64,000 nt of DNA from Rutpela maculata (lineage: Eukaryota; Arthropoda; Insecta; Coleoptera; Cerambycidae). The notes under the pieces were generated by a model. The model did no database searches. It saw only the letters and a list, made by a program, of their open reading frames with translations, and was not told the origin of the DNA. Below, one piece after another: positions 1-11,191 of this stretch. The position numbers and the translations under genes are program-made. Position 1 is the stretch's first letter. Every line of letters begins with the position of its first letter. The stretch covers positions 26,486,234 to 26,550,233 of the forward strand of contig OW386293.2 in the NCBI GenBank assembly GCA_936432065.2. Reading direction: 5' to 3'.

Positions 1-2460
1 TGCATCTTTGGTTCGCTGAAGCGGTCCGATTACATCGACGCTTAGAACTTCGAACGGATGCGATGGAGCATGGCTTCTGAGAGGAGCCTTCGGTTGTGAT
101 TGTCTGCTTTTTACGGAATTACAAATAATGCACTCATTTAAATATTTGTTAACTAGTCTCGACAAATTATTAAAATAATAGCGGCCCGAGATGATTCTAA
201 CAGTTTCATCGCGGCCGGGGTGACCTACTTCCGGTCGGTCGTGAAAATGAGATATTACTCTCATGACCATACGTTTTGGTACGTATAATTTTTCTATAAC
301 ATTTTCGCCTCTCGTCCAAAGTGTGCCGCCTATCACTTGTCTTGTATTGACGAATTTCACCTCTGCCTCGGTTTTATCTGCTTGTCGCACTAGAGTATTC
401 CATCGTTCAATTTGGTCTTGGATATCTCTGGAGTGCATTTGCGCTTCTCTGACCTGATCGTTTAATTCCAATGTGGTAATCACTGATATTCGTTCCTTGT
501 ACGAGAATTTTGGTGGATACATCCTTTCCTCTTCGTCGTTTGCTTCGACGTTTGGGCCTTGAGGATTCCTGCTAAGATAGTCTGCCAATATATTTTCCTT
601 GCCGGGACAATGTTCTATGGTGAAGCTGTATTCCTGAAGTAATAATGACCAACGTGTAAATTTCGTTTTCTCGTCCTTATGCTTATTTAACCATAGTAAA
701 GCTCGATTGTCGGTTTTGACTATAAATGGACGGTCTGCCAAATATATTTTGTATTTCCTTATATAATTAACGACGCTCAAACATTCCAATTCATTGATAT
801 GGTATTTTCTCTCCGTCGGAGATAACGTATTACTAGCATAAGAGACGATGTGCTTCTGGTCATTATCCCCCAATTGATATAATACTGCAGATAATCCTAT
901 TAAGGATGCGTCCGTCTGCAGTATGAACATTTTATTGAAATCTGGCCGGTGCAGTCCTAGAGGTTTATTTAATACCTCTTTCAGTAGGATAAAGGATTCT
1001 TGGGCTTCTGTATTCCACTTATAGCGCCAGTCCTTCGAGAGTAGTCGGGTCAAGGGCTTAGTAATTATTGCAACATTAGGGATATATTCACGTACCCAAT
1101 TACATAGGCCAAGGAAACTCTGAAGCTGGCGCCTTGTCGTAGGCACAGGATAGCTCTGTATCTGCAGAATATGTTTTTCTAAAGGTTGAGTAGTATTGGC
1201 ATTTATCTTATGCCCGAGATAGGTTATACTAGATGTGGCTACCACACATTTTTCTGGTGACACTTTTAAATTATGTAAACGTAGGCGTTCAAAGACGGCT
1301 CTCAGATGGTTTACATGCTGATCTATATTTTCACTGTAGATGATAATATCATCGAGATATACTTTGCAGAAATGATGCAAGTAGCCGGTCAATACGTCTC
1401 TTGCCATAAATTTTTGGAATGTACATGGAGCGGTCTTCAATCCGAAAGGCATCACGTTAAATCGATAAGATGCTCCATCTAATGTTGTAAACGTAGAATA
1501 ATTTTTTGACGACTCCTCAAGAGGGATTTGCCAATATCCGCTCTTGAGGTCCAACACCGTAAATATGTTGGCGTTTCCTAGATCCTTTATACTCTCGTAT
1601 ATCTTAGGTAAGACGGATGCTTCGTCTTCCGTTACTTCATTTAAGTGACGATAATCAATGCAGAAGCGAGGCTTCTTGCCGGGCCTTTCTATTATAATGG
1701 GAGGCGAACTGTACTGAGCGGTACTCGGTTCTATAACTCCGGCTTTCAGCATCTCTTCAATTTGATCGTACATAACTTTTTTCTTAGTAGGAGACATAGG
1801 ATAAGGTTTGATATTGAACGGGCGGTCGTCTTTAACTTTTATTTTATGTTTCGTTGTCACCGTGGTAGCTTGGGTAGGCACCGCGGTGAACAATTCAGCG
1901 AATTCCTCGAATAGAGGTTTTAAATTATCGTTTCCGATGATCAGTTCTTCGGGAAGCCGGCATTGCTTCCTTGCTTGATGTGCCGCTTGATTCCAGAAGA
2001 CGGTTATTCGCTCTTCAGTGCCGACGTAGACACATTTACGTTGATAATCGAATACGACATTGTGAGCATATAAAAACGGGGCTCCCAGAATGAGCTCTTC
2101 GTTTAAATTTTGAATGACCTGAAACGTGGTCTGAAAGGGTACATCTAGTACATTAACGTTCATGGTCGTAGTCCCGAGGGATTCTACTAAACCATCGCCA
2201 CAAGCCATAACAAACGTTTGGGGAGCTGTAAGTTGATCAATGTCGTTCAAAAATTTCGGTTGGATAATATTCCTTGTCGAACCTGTATCCAATAAAGCGT
2301 TAACCGCTCGATTATTAATTATAATCTTAATGCGAGGCAGAGGGAAAGCGTCGTTAGTTTGATTGATAGATTCTAATGGAGTGAATCGGTGGGGAGATAG
2401 GTTGACTTCTTGATCCTTAAACAGGTAATTAAGGTCAGGAAGGTCATCGAAGTTTTTTAA
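1..2460 (-). CDS. pol: pol polyprotein (protease-RT-RNase H-integrase), partial
   Basis: The frame is open for 820 codons to the window edge. Going along the minus strand: an aspartic protease DTGS at about 2289-2278; an RT domain with CIDYRHLN, FGLK and the catalytic YLDD at 1359-1348; RNase H with TDAS (about 915), NELEC (about 800), KTDNRA (about 715) and LADYLSR (about 580); an integrase zinc region with a histidine pair in HFHDRPEVGHPG and a CIIC cysteine pair; and the first catalytic Asp of integrase in SVDVIGPL near base 30. The other two integrase acidic residues are off-window. The protein lies in the -1 frame relative to gag with the heptamer exactly at the junction, so it is probably made as a Gag-Pol fusion by frameshifting. 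Domain calls rest on motifs only. Confidence 0.92.
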
Positions 2461-3671
2461 TTTAAACTTCTTGCTTCGGAGCTTCCTCGAGGGTCGCTTC
2501 GAGCCTGGTGGGGCCTGGTAGGCGGGGCTGGTACAGTTCGGCCTGGGCCATCGCCTCTGACCCCCGCTTGGTTTCCCGTATTCATATTACGATAGGGATT
2601 GTTTGGGCATTCTGCATGAAAATGCCACTGCTCCGTTGGGCAATATCTGCAAGGGCGATACGGGACTCGGGAGTTCCTTACGTCTCCAGTACCCCTTCTC
2701 GGTATATCCCCTCTGGGCAGCGAGGAAATATTATTTGCAAAATGCACCCTTGGTGCTGGCGGATTATCTCTTCTTTGAGATCCATTGAATGGTGTCCTAG
2801 ATGCACCAAAGGAACTGGAGGACGGCTTCGCTAATGCGGAGGGTTCCGTTCTCCAGTTACTGCTCGATTGCTGATTCCTTTGAGCTGAAGCGGTAGAGGT
2901 GGACGCTTCTTGGTCCTTGCTCTTTTTGACATTTTGCAGAGCCTCGAATTCTTTATTTTCATCCATGATTTTGGCCATTTGTTCGGTCATCGTCACTAGT
3001 GTATTTGTATCTAGTATGACGGCACTCTTTAGGAGCATTTTCATATCAGGTCTCAACTGATTGAAGATGGTAGCCGCCTTCATCGCCTCCGGCTTAAACG
3101 GATCGATCCTCTTGAAGAGGCATACCTTCCTGGAAATAAATACTGACGTATTTTCCTCGGCATCTTGTTTCTTGCCATATAAATTAGCTACTGCTTCGGT
3201 GAGTACTTCACCTGAATCGTAACGGCTTCTGAACCGCTCGAGGAATAGAGGATACGTGGTAATTAGGGTTCGGTATTGTTCGAACCATTTCCTAGCATCG
3301 TCTTTGAGCTGTTCTGATATTTTATACAGACGGTCGTTATCCTGCGTAATTCGTACTCGGACGAAAAATTCCTCCATATGATGAATGAAGGTTTCAGGGT
3401 CTTCGTGTTCGAAGCCATGAAATTCCGCATTTGGATGCTTCGACCGATACTTATGCTCGTGTGTGGCTTCGCTTAGAGCTTTGGCAAGACCTGCTGCCAT
3501 TTGGGCGAACACTTGTTCTGAGGAGGGCTGTATGACTCCTTCAGTGGTACTCGGGCCTACCCCCGAACTACCCAGTACATCCTCCGCGCACGGCCTCTCT
3601 AACCCTCTAGAGACGTTGTCCATCACAGATGTCGGCTCGTCGTAAAACTGGAAAGGCGTTGATTCATCCAT
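2457..3671 (-). CDS. gag: Gag structural protein with CCHC-like zinc knuckle
   Basis: A complete 404-residue ORF starting at the first ATG after the primer binding site. The N-terminal part is low complexity. Residues about 80-240 look like a retrotransposon gag capsid domain, with the ARKWFEQYR motif typical of Ty3/gypsy gag and helical segments after it. The C-terminal quarter is rich in Ser, Arg and Pro and carries one zinc-knuckle-like motif at about residues 341-355 (CRYC, then His and Cys). The ORF ends within the frameshift signal: the last two sense codons are TTA AAT, then TAA at 2459-2457. Gag would package element RNA in cytoplasmic particles. No break is seen. Confidence 0.88.
   Translation of the reverse strand: MDESTPFQFYDEPTSVMDNVSRGLERPCAEDVLGSSGVGPSTTEGVIQPSSEQVFAQMAAGLAKALSEATHEHKYRSKHPNAEFHGFEHEDPETFIHHMEEFFVRVRITQDNDRLYKISEQLKDDARKWFEQYRTLITTYPLFLERFRSRYDSGEVLTEAVANLYGKKQDAEENTSVFISRKVCLFKRIDPFKPEAMKAATIFNQLRPDMKMLLKSAVILDTNTLVTMTEQMAKIMDENKEFEALQNVKKSKDQEASTSTASAQRNQQSSSNWRTEPSALAKPSSSSFGASRTPFNGSQRRDNPPAPRVHFANNISSLPRGDIPRRGTGDVRNSRVPYRPCRYCPTEQWHFHAECPNNPYRNMNTGNQAGVRGDGPGRTVPAPPTRPHQARSDPRGSSEARSLN
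2460..2466 (-). promoter_or_regulatory. -1 ribosomal frameshift slippery heptamer T_TTA_AAT
   Basis: On the minus strand the last gag codons read AGT TTA AAT TAA. The heptamer TTTAAAT is in the X_XXY_YYZ phase of gag, directly before the gag stop. A -1 slip enters exactly the open pol frame. The heptamer class is established for retroviral-type -1 frameshifting; use here is inference. I did not establish a downstream pseudoknot. Confidence 0.8.
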
Positions 3672-3703
3672 ATCCTTTCCAGAAAGCCCTGCTGACTAAC
3701 AAC

Positions 3704-3721
3704 GCCCCACGTTGGGCGCCA
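3704..3721 (-). other. Primer binding site, tRNA-Lys
   Basis: The minus strand reads TGGCGCCCAACGTGGGGC directly after the LTR terminus ...TTCTACA. All 18 bases are complementary to the 3' end (with CCA) of insect tRNA-Lys(CTT) as I know it. There is no gap between LTR and site. Confidence 0.88.
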
Positions 3722-5822
3722 TGTAGAAGAACGCACTACCGGGCGTCAAAATGACGCGACACCAATTTATTTCTCAGGGGGCGCCAGTCGCGTATTACCC
3801 CGTTCTTCTACCTCCCAGGCGGGTTCGAGATAAGATGCACTTCGGTAGCCGAGTAATGGGACCAAGGCGGCACTACCACAGATCGGAAACTACGCTCTCT
3901 CTGGACCCGAATTCCCTCGTTAGGGGTTTAGGCACCTCTTAATTTCCTGAATTTTTGCATAAAAAAATCCCAACCGAAGAATTTCTCTGCGGAGGGATTA
4001 GTTTTGGTACGCGAAAATCACGTTTTGGTCCATTAATAACGGAATATATTTCTCAAAAAACGCATAAAAAAATCCCTATCAAACCTTCGTAAAGCAACCA
4101 GAAGGTCGAACGTTAATGCGAATTAACTCGACACATCCGGCTTTCTATACGAAAGTTCCAGGGATTATAGACCGTCAACAGGCCTCAAGATCAATTAAGA
4201 AATATTAGTTCAAGGAATCCGTTTATTTAACAGAATTGGTTATACAAAATTCTCAAGAAAGAATCGTGCCTTCCCCAATCAAGGTAGTGACTTTCAGACC
4301 ATACAAGCGAGAGCGCTCACGCTAACGATCGATTAGGTAGAAAAGATTCATACGTACCTTCTCAGAATCAAAATGTGAGCTTTTAGAATCATTTCAGACT
4401 CTGGGTAAATGAATAATTAAGGCTGACTGAAATTAACTTAAAAAAGTTTTACTAAATGAATTTAGTTTCGCTAGAGACTACTTAGCTTTAAAGTTCTTGT
4501 ATCGTGGAGATTCACGTACTCAAACACATTCAGAGGACTTATTACTGCATAAGTTGAGTGGCGTTCGATCAGTCCACGACTTACTAACCCTTATCACAGT
4601 CGATTAATAATATCGATTTGGCAGCGTCTCACCTTCGAGCGACTATTAGGCAAAATTGAATTTTTGGATTTTTATGCACAAGGCGTTTTCCTCTATAACT
4701 TTGTCATTTGAAAAGCCCCGTTATTGGCTTTTCTACCATCGCTTTGTCTGGACTACTCAACGCGCTCGACCAAATTGCGAGCCGCTGGGTCAATCCAAAC
4801 TCTTTCCATGCGAGAAACCGGCCTTGTACATGTGCATTGATTTTTATCAATTTTTGCTTATCGGCACTACGCCGGCTTTGACAAAATCTTCTATTTTGCC
4901 TTTTGGATGCAGTGCATCGTTAAAATTTTATGCTCATACTTTAGAATTGTGCTTTCAATGATCGTACCTCAAAGGTCAATGTCTTTGGTTGAGGAATAAA
5001 AAATAAAAAATAATTTAAAGTATATTTTCGTGGTACTTTTTAAACTGACTTCGTGGTACTTTTGAAAAATCCAGTTTAAGACCAATTTTAGCGTACTTTT
5101 GAAAAATCGATTTTCGAGCCAAATTTCAAGGTACTTTTGAAAAACTAATCTGCGGGTGAAATTTTGGCGTACTTTTGAAAAATCGATTTTCAAGCCAAAT
5201 TTCAAGGTACTTTTGAAAAGTTAATCTGCGGGTGAAATTTTGGCGTACTTTTGAAAAATTGATTTTCAAGCCAAATTTCAAGGTACTTTTGAAAAGTTAA
5301 TCTGCGGGTGAAATTTTGGCGTACTTTTGAAAAATCGATTTTCAAGCCAAATTTCAAGGTACTTTTGAAAAGTTAATCTGCGGGTGAAATTTTGGCGTAC
5401 TTTTGAAAAATCGATCTTCAAGCCAAATTTCAACGCAGTTTTGAAAAATTAGTCTGCAAGTGAAACTTTGGCGTACTTTCGATAAATCGATTCTTGGGCC
5501 AAATTTTGACGCCCTTCCAAAAATATTATTTTTCAAAGTCCAATTTATGGTACCTTTGAAAAAGTATATTATTCATAAATCTTTGTCATTATATACTTCT
5601 ACTCTGATATTCTGAACCAAAAACATTTTTCCTAAGTGAAAATTCGGTGTTTCTTCGAATTTTCGCCTGGTCATTTCCAACGCCTTATAGAACCCAAAAC
5701 GGTCCTTGTGGACTGATCTGCGCCTCTGCAGACTCCCAAAAATGTCTTTAAATGAAATTTTTGCCTAAGTCGAATTTTGATTATGTCTTCAACTTAGGAC
5801 GATTTTGGAGAGTTCTACAACA
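3722..5822 (-). repeat. 5' LTR (2.1 kb) of the minus-strand gypsy element
   Basis: On the minus strand the repeat starts TGTTGTAGAAC and ends TTCTACA, giving TG...CA ends, next to the primer binding site. Its limits are fixed by comparison with the inverted copy at 9035-10357 plus 15565-15674. It is about 2.1 kb against about 1.4 kb for the other copy; most of the difference is a 76-bp tandem array. Short ORFs inside (for example 4656-4961) are not supported as genes. Confidence 0.88.
5030..5530. repeat. 76-bp tandem repeat array within the LTR
   Basis: Phrases such as GTACTTTTGAAAA and GGCGTAC recur; GGCGTAC falls at 5166, 5242, 5318 and 5394, a 76-bp period. Each unit is two related halves of about 38 bp. 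Outer units are degenerate and inner ones nearly identical, as expected of recent unequal exchange. It lies near the U3 start. The inverted LTR copy has at most a remnant near 9115-9180. Confidence 0.85.
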
Positions 5823-6200
5823 TTCTCGGGGTACCAGAGGATCTAGTCGTCTCCCTGAAGATACGTCGTGGGCATGGAACCCACACACTGACGTCTCTGG
5901 GGTCTAGTTGTTCTTTTCAGAAACTGTTGGTGTGTGTACCGCCCTAATCATAAATTTATTTCAGACCAGGAGGACGAGAGCATCTGCTGGGTTGCCGCTT
6001 CCAGGATTCTTTTAGTTAGGTAGAGTTCTGTATTCTCGGGGTACCCGAGGGTCTAGCCGTCTCCCTGAAGGTACGTCGTGGGCATAGGATCAGCACACTA
6101 ACCACTCTGGGGTCTAGCCGCTCTTCCCAGAGACCGTTGGTGTGTATACCACTCTAATCATACCTTGTTTCGGGCCAGGAGTTGCAGAATGCCGCTTGAC
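5823..6200. repeat. 210-bp tandem duplication
   Basis: Two diverged copies start with TTCTCGGGGTACC at 5823 and 6033 and share CGTCTCCCTGAAG, ACGTCGTGGGCAT and TTGGTGTGT. The first begins exactly where the 2.1-kb LTR ends, so that LTR seems to have inserted at or in this duplication. Function unknown. Confidence 0.8.
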
Positions 6201-6694
6201 TAATCATACATCTCTTCCAGCTTTGAGATTTCTAGTATTAGCCAAGTTTGACCCTTAGAATAATTAATTTTGCTGCTTTGTTAACTGCTTGTTTCTTCCT
6301 GATATCTAATGACAACCCGTAACCTGATTAACTCGGCAATTCACTCCTTTAACCTGTCATTGTCTGCCATCAACCGTACGTCACCGCCATTTTTACCGTC
6401 ATACCGCTGCCTATCACTGCCTAACTTAGTAACGTCACCGTATCGCATGGTAGCACTTACCGTAATCATCAGCACGTCACAGCCTGGGTTTGCTCTTTTG
6501 TGTATTATGAATGTACTGTACATATTAAACTAGTTAGGCTGTAAATAGTTTCTTTATCATTGTAGCTTATAAGAAATAAAACAACTGATATTTGGAAATT
6601 CTGTGTTTTACTGCTGTTTGTGTAAAAGTCCAATTTTCCCAATTGACTCACTGGAAGTTACTGTTTTCTCCACTGTAGCTATCCCAGCCCTACT
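6029..6694 (+). repeat. Possible solo LTR or LTR remnant
   Basis: From TGTATTCTCGGGG to ...CTACTGTAACA the segment has TG...CA ends, a duplicated 5' part (U3-like) and AATAAA at 6575-6580 about 115 bases before its end. I see no target duplication and no primer site after it, so this is tentative. Otherwise the stretch 6200-6700 holds no gene. Confidence 0.3.
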
Positions 6695-7945
6695 GTAACA
6701 GGCTGTATTAAGAGGCTAGTGTGGGACCTTTGCCCCACGTAAAAAATTGTAAAGGTGGCGCCCGAGCAACCGAACTGTTGCTAAGGTGCCAAAAGTGACC
6801 GCTTTCCGGCCTCACCGGAAAGTATACGTCACAATGTCGATAGCCATTGCTAGTATTATAATCGAAGTAAGGAAATAAAAAAACGTTCAAAATTATAAAC
6901 AGAAACATAAAAAAAAATACTTTTTTAAATAAAGCAATTGGAAGTTTCTTGTAGCTTCCTATGAGAAAAAGGAATTCATATTTGCGTTCAATATGTAAAA
7001 AACAGCCGAACACGATCCCAACATTTTCAATTTGAAAATATTAATTAAAAAAAATTGTATATTGTATTAGATCAAATGTAGTGGCCATATTGCTTTCTAG
7101 TGAAAATAGACGCCGGATTCGTATTCGCCAGATAGAGATAATTCAGCCAGAGGTCATACTGCAAACGTATATTTTGCTCCAATATGAGTGATTGTAATTA
7201 AAAAATAATGTTTTTGTCTTCAAAAATGGCCGCCATCTTGGTTCCTAAGGGAAAACGTTGACGCGTCCTAGTCGAAAACAAATCTCCTTGGAGTAAGAAA
7301 CAACCATGACAAATGGCATATCGTGGAGTTCAGATGCCGCCAAAAAATTCATACCGCACCACAGTGGGTCATTTTGAGAGATTTCTGGCCAAAACTCAAA
7401 TGAACCGAATTTCACAGACTTCCGAGAAATGAGTAATAAACAAGCTTTTTGGTAAGAGTGGACGTTATTCTTGGGAGAACAAAAGGCCTTGATCCCTATA
7501 CCTGTTTCATTTGCGTTCTACAGCTCGAGAAGGAAACACGTGTTCAAGTGGAAAATTGTGCAGTGAATATTCAGCGTTTACACGACAGTGAATTTTTGGT
7601 TTCTTTGTCTTCAATTGAACGAATCAGCCATTTCTGGCATAGAAAAAGGCAAGAGTTTTATTGTAGGCGGTTAGTTGACTTTATTTGCTATTTTGTGTCC
7701 GAATTACAGCCTTTTAGCGAGTGAGCGGTTTCAGCCGTAAATTTTGATTAAAATGAAACTTTTCATTTTTGATATTCTTTACTCCCGCAAGTTTCACCCC
7801 TATAATTTTTTTTATGAAATTGAATGTAGTGTTCTCTACATGTCCTGTGAATTGTAGCTACCTATAGCTGCTGTTCTTTGGGTAAAGGCGTTTTGAATTC
7901 GTTAATGCAGGTAAAAAATACCCAATTTTAGAAGTGATAATAACA
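6695..7945. other. Non-coding stretch, no gene recognised
   Basis: AT-rich sequence with a GGCCGCCAT word near 7225 and a CACAGTGGGTCA word near 7356 that resembles the end of the palindromic element at 8511-9031. The 91-codon ORF at 7449-7724 shows no recognisable motif. It may contain decayed repeats. Confidence 0.5.
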
Positions 7946-7948
7946 TAG

Positions 7949-8239
7949 GCACACAAAATTAATAAAGCGGTCTTTTTCTGGTACTCCACTGAGTAACCCA
8001 TATGTATTTCGACACGTTGAATACGAATCAGGTACCCTAGCTCCGTTACCCACCAATTTTTAGTAAATCGCGAAAATAACCTAAATTATGAGTTTTTTTA
8101 GGTTATTTTCGTGATTTACAAGAAAATGGTGACCAATGGAGCTAAATGGACACCTTATTCATATTCAGCACGTCGAAATACATATGGGCTACCCAATGGA
8201 GTACCAGAAAAAGACCACTTTTTTTATTTTGTATGCGTG
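7949..8239. repeat. Palindromic MITE (about 290 bp)
   Basis: The two halves are near-perfect reverse complements: GTCTTTTTCTGGTACTCCA near 7970 against TGGAGTACCAGAAAAAGAC near 8195, and AATAACCTAAA against TTTAGGTTATT at the centre near 8095. Non-coding; folds as one hairpin. Confidence 0.8.
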
Positions 8240-8510
8240 TAGTTACTGATATTGCAATGACTGATTTATTTCAATTCATGGAATCATTCAATGGAATTTT
8301 TTTACCATTTTTCCTCGAATTTTGACGCAATATTCTAGTCGAATCCAAACTTTCACAATTTTATTCAATTATTTTAATTTCCACCCCCTGAAACCGACCT
8401 CTATTTATCGATGGGATTTTTTTCATTATTTTTCTTCTAAACGCCAGCAGATTTTGGGGCGTTTCCAGAAGTTTCAGAGTCTTGGCCAAAAAAACGTTAA
8501 ACCTGACCCA

Positions 8511-9031
8511 CTGCACTGTGGGGATATTCCGGATTTTATTGTTCAAAAATCTCTAGAGACCTTAATATCTATCGGGTCAGTATAATTTTTTTTAAAATTA
8601 AAGGTAATTAAACTCCCTACACATCTGTCGAGGCAAATTTTTAAATGACTCGCTCAACTTTTATTAATGAGATAACAAACTGTCAACAAAACTAAAAAAT
8701 AATATTAAAAATTTAAATAATGAACCAATATCGCTATGTTCATTATGACAATTAATTTTTTTTGCCTACACATAGTACATAAACTATATAGTAGTAAAAT
8801 CAAACTACTAAATACATAATTTGATAGCTGACAGCTGTCAAAAAGATCAAATTAACACAAAAAATATATGTATAACATGCAAGTTATTTCTTCTTAAAAA
8901 TTTACCTCGACATATGTGTAGGGAATTTAATTACCTTTAATTTAAAAAAAAAAATATCCCGATCCGATGAATATTAAGGTCTCTAGAGATTTTTGAATAG
9001 TAAAATCCTGAATTTTCCCACAGTGTACTGT
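8511..9031. repeat. TIR element (MITE) with arms of about 120 bp
   Basis: The left arm (8511-8640: CACTGTGGGG, AAAAATCTCTAGAGACC, TTAATTACC reversed) is repeated inverted at 8895-9031. The middle is AT-rich and non-coding. Its right end lies next to the TGCC duplicated by the solo LTR at 9035. Confidence 0.75.
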
Positions 9032-10357
9032 GCCTGTTGCAGAACGCTCCAGAATCGACCCAAGTCGAAGACAGAATCAAAATTCGACTTAGGCAAAAAT
9101 TTCATTTAAAGACAATTTTTCAAAGGTACGCCGAAGCTAGTCCAGAAATGCACTTTGAAAAATATTAAAATATTTTTCATTTTTATTCCTCCAAAGACAT
9201 TGACCATTGAGGTACGGTCATTGAATGTCCTGTTCTAAAGTATGAGCATAAAATTTTAACGATGCAATGCGTCTAAGAGGCGAAACCGACGATTTTGACA
9301 AAGACGGCGTAGCGCCGATAAGCAAAAATTTGATAAAAATCAATGCACATGCACAAGGCCGGTTTCTCGCATAGAAAGAGTTTGGATTCACTCAGCGGCT
9401 CGCAATTTGGTCGAGCGCGTTGAGTAGTCCATACAAAGAGATGGTAGGAAAGCCAATAGCAGGGCTTTCCAAATAATAATATTGTGCATAAAAAACCAAA
9501 AATTCAATTTTGCCTAAAAGTCACTCGGGGGTGGATCGTTGTAATTTTACTAATATTGAACAACTGCATGGGGGCAAGTAAGTTGTGGACTAATCGAACG
9601 CCAAACAAACTTATGCAGTCATAGGTCCTCATGAATGTGTTTGAGTACATGAACCGCCACGATACAAGAACTTTAAAGCTAAGTAGTCTCTAGCGAAACT
9701 AAATTTATTTAGTAAAACTTTTTTAAGTTAAAATCAGTCAGCCATAATTATAAAATTACAAAGAGTCTAAGACTTCTCTAAAAAGCTCGTATTTTGATTC
9801 TGAGAAGGTATGCATGAATCTTTTCTACCTAATCGATCGTTAGCGTAAGCGCTCTCGCTTGTATGGTCTGAGAGTCGTTTGTCTTAATTGGGGAAGGCGC
9901 GATTCTTACAATAAGAATTTTGCTATAACCCCCTTTTTGTATAACCATATCTGTTAAATAAACGGATTCTTTGAACTATTGCATCTTAATTGATCTTGAG
10001 ACTTGTTGCTAGTCTATAATCCCTGGAACTTTCGTATCGAAAACCGGATGTGTCGAGTTACTGCACCACACTCGACCTTCCAGTTGTTGTACGGAGGTTT
10101 GATAGGGATTTTTTTTGCGTTTTTCTCAGAAATCCTCGGGTGTAGAGTCCGTTATTAGCAGACAAAAGCGTGATCAGCACGACAAGAATTAATCCCACCG
10201 GAGAGACATTCTTCGATCGGGATTTTTTTATGCAAAAATTTAGCTTTTCAAAAGGTACAAAAACCCTAAACCAGGGAAACCACGGTCATCAGAGAGAGCG
10301 CCGTTAATGATCTGAGGTAGGTCAGCCTTGACCCATTACCCGTCTATCAAAGTGCAC

Positions 10358-10627
10358 TATAGCGACTATAGCGACTCACTCACTGGAAATCGAGAAGTTC
10401 CAAAAGCGAGAAGTTTCCATGGAGTCGCTAAGAAACAAAAAGGAAAACTCGATCCATAATGGAGAAGTTTCCATGGAGTCGCTAGGAAAAATAAAAACAT
10501 TCGATATAAAAATAATATATCAATATACTTAAAAATACCAAAATCATATAAAATATGAACATGTATTAAAAACAAATATACGTATATTAACTTCGATTTA
10601 AATTTTATTTATAGCGATAACGCTATA
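10358..10627 (+). repeat. 5' LTR, 270 bp
   Basis: Starts TATAGCGAC and ends AACGCTATA, a 7-bp inverted terminal match. It is identical by eye to 15295-15564. Two internal copies of AGAAGTTTCCATGGAGTCGC may be U3 repeats. The 69-codon minus-strand ORF inside both LTRs is an artefact. Confidence 0.92.
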
Positions 10628-10631
10628 AATT

Positions 10632-10649
10632 TGGTGACCCCGACGTGAT
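10632..10649 (+). other. Primer binding site, tRNA-Trp
   Basis: TGGTGACCCCGACGTGAT is an 18/18 complement to the 3' end of animal tRNA-Trp with CCA, as I know it. It lies 4 bases after the LTR. Confidence 0.82.
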
Positions 10650-10812
10650 AATTTTATGTCCGACGTGATCATTTTATGTCCAACGTGATAAATATATGCC
10701 AGAAGTAAAAATTTTATGTCCAACGTCATAAATATATGCCAGAAGTGAAAATTTCATGTCAAACGTGATAAATATATACCAGAAGTGATCGATATATATG
10801 TCCGAAGTTATC
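10641..10812 (+). repeat. About 20-nt tandem repeats in the leader, overlapping the primer site
   Basis: About eight units of roughly 20 nt end in ATGTC/ATGCC and begin CGACGTGAT, CAACGTGAT or AGAAGTGA. The first unit includes the last nine bases of the primer site, as if the array grew from it. Confidence 0.75.
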
Positions 10813-11191
10813 CTGTAACTTACATGATGAAATCTACGTTATTTAATTAATTTGAAGGAGAGATAAAATCATTTCCACTTCAAAAGATAGAAGAATATCT
10901 CATATAATTACCGAAGTATAACATTTTCCTGTTTTGGAACAATTATTATCAATAATTTCAAGAAGAGATTCAATATATCAACTACTGTTATAAATTGACC
11001 ATTTTATGAAGAGAAGAATTTTCCCGATGAATTTTGAATAGATGTTCCTATAATTTATGGTAATTTCCTATTTCAATCAACTGAAGTTGTACATTACAAG
11101 TACTGTCATCTGTCGGTGAGTGAGTTAAAGTACATTCCCTTTTTTATCTAAGAGAGTAATCAATCAATCAATCAATCACAATCGATTAGTT

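Larger units (their letters stand above)
1..5822 (-). mobile_element. Ty3/gypsy LTR retrotransposon, 3' part cut by window start
   Basis: Read on the minus strand the order is LTR (5822-3722), tRNA-Lys primer binding site, gag, -1 frameshift heptamer, then protease, reverse transcriptase, RNase H and the start of integrase, running off the window at base 1. I followed the pol frame by eye from 2460 to 1 and saw no stop codon, so the visible part may be intact. The very long LTR plus a tRNA-Lys primer resembles the Osvaldo/Ulysses/Woot group of insect gypsy elements; that placement is inference. A second LTR of the same family lies inverted at 9035-15674. The rest of integrase, any env and the 3' LTR lie outside the window. 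Confidence 0.93.

Noticed and set aside
4656..4961. 101-codon ORF
   Set aside because: It sits in the LTR, has no recognisable motif and its counterpart in the other LTR is not open.
7449..7724. 91-codon ORF between LTR copies
   Set aside because: No motif, no conservation evidence, flanked by repeats.
10366..10575. Identical 69-codon minus-strand ORFs here and at 15303-15512
   Set aside because: Both lie wholly inside identical LTRs and show no protein motif.
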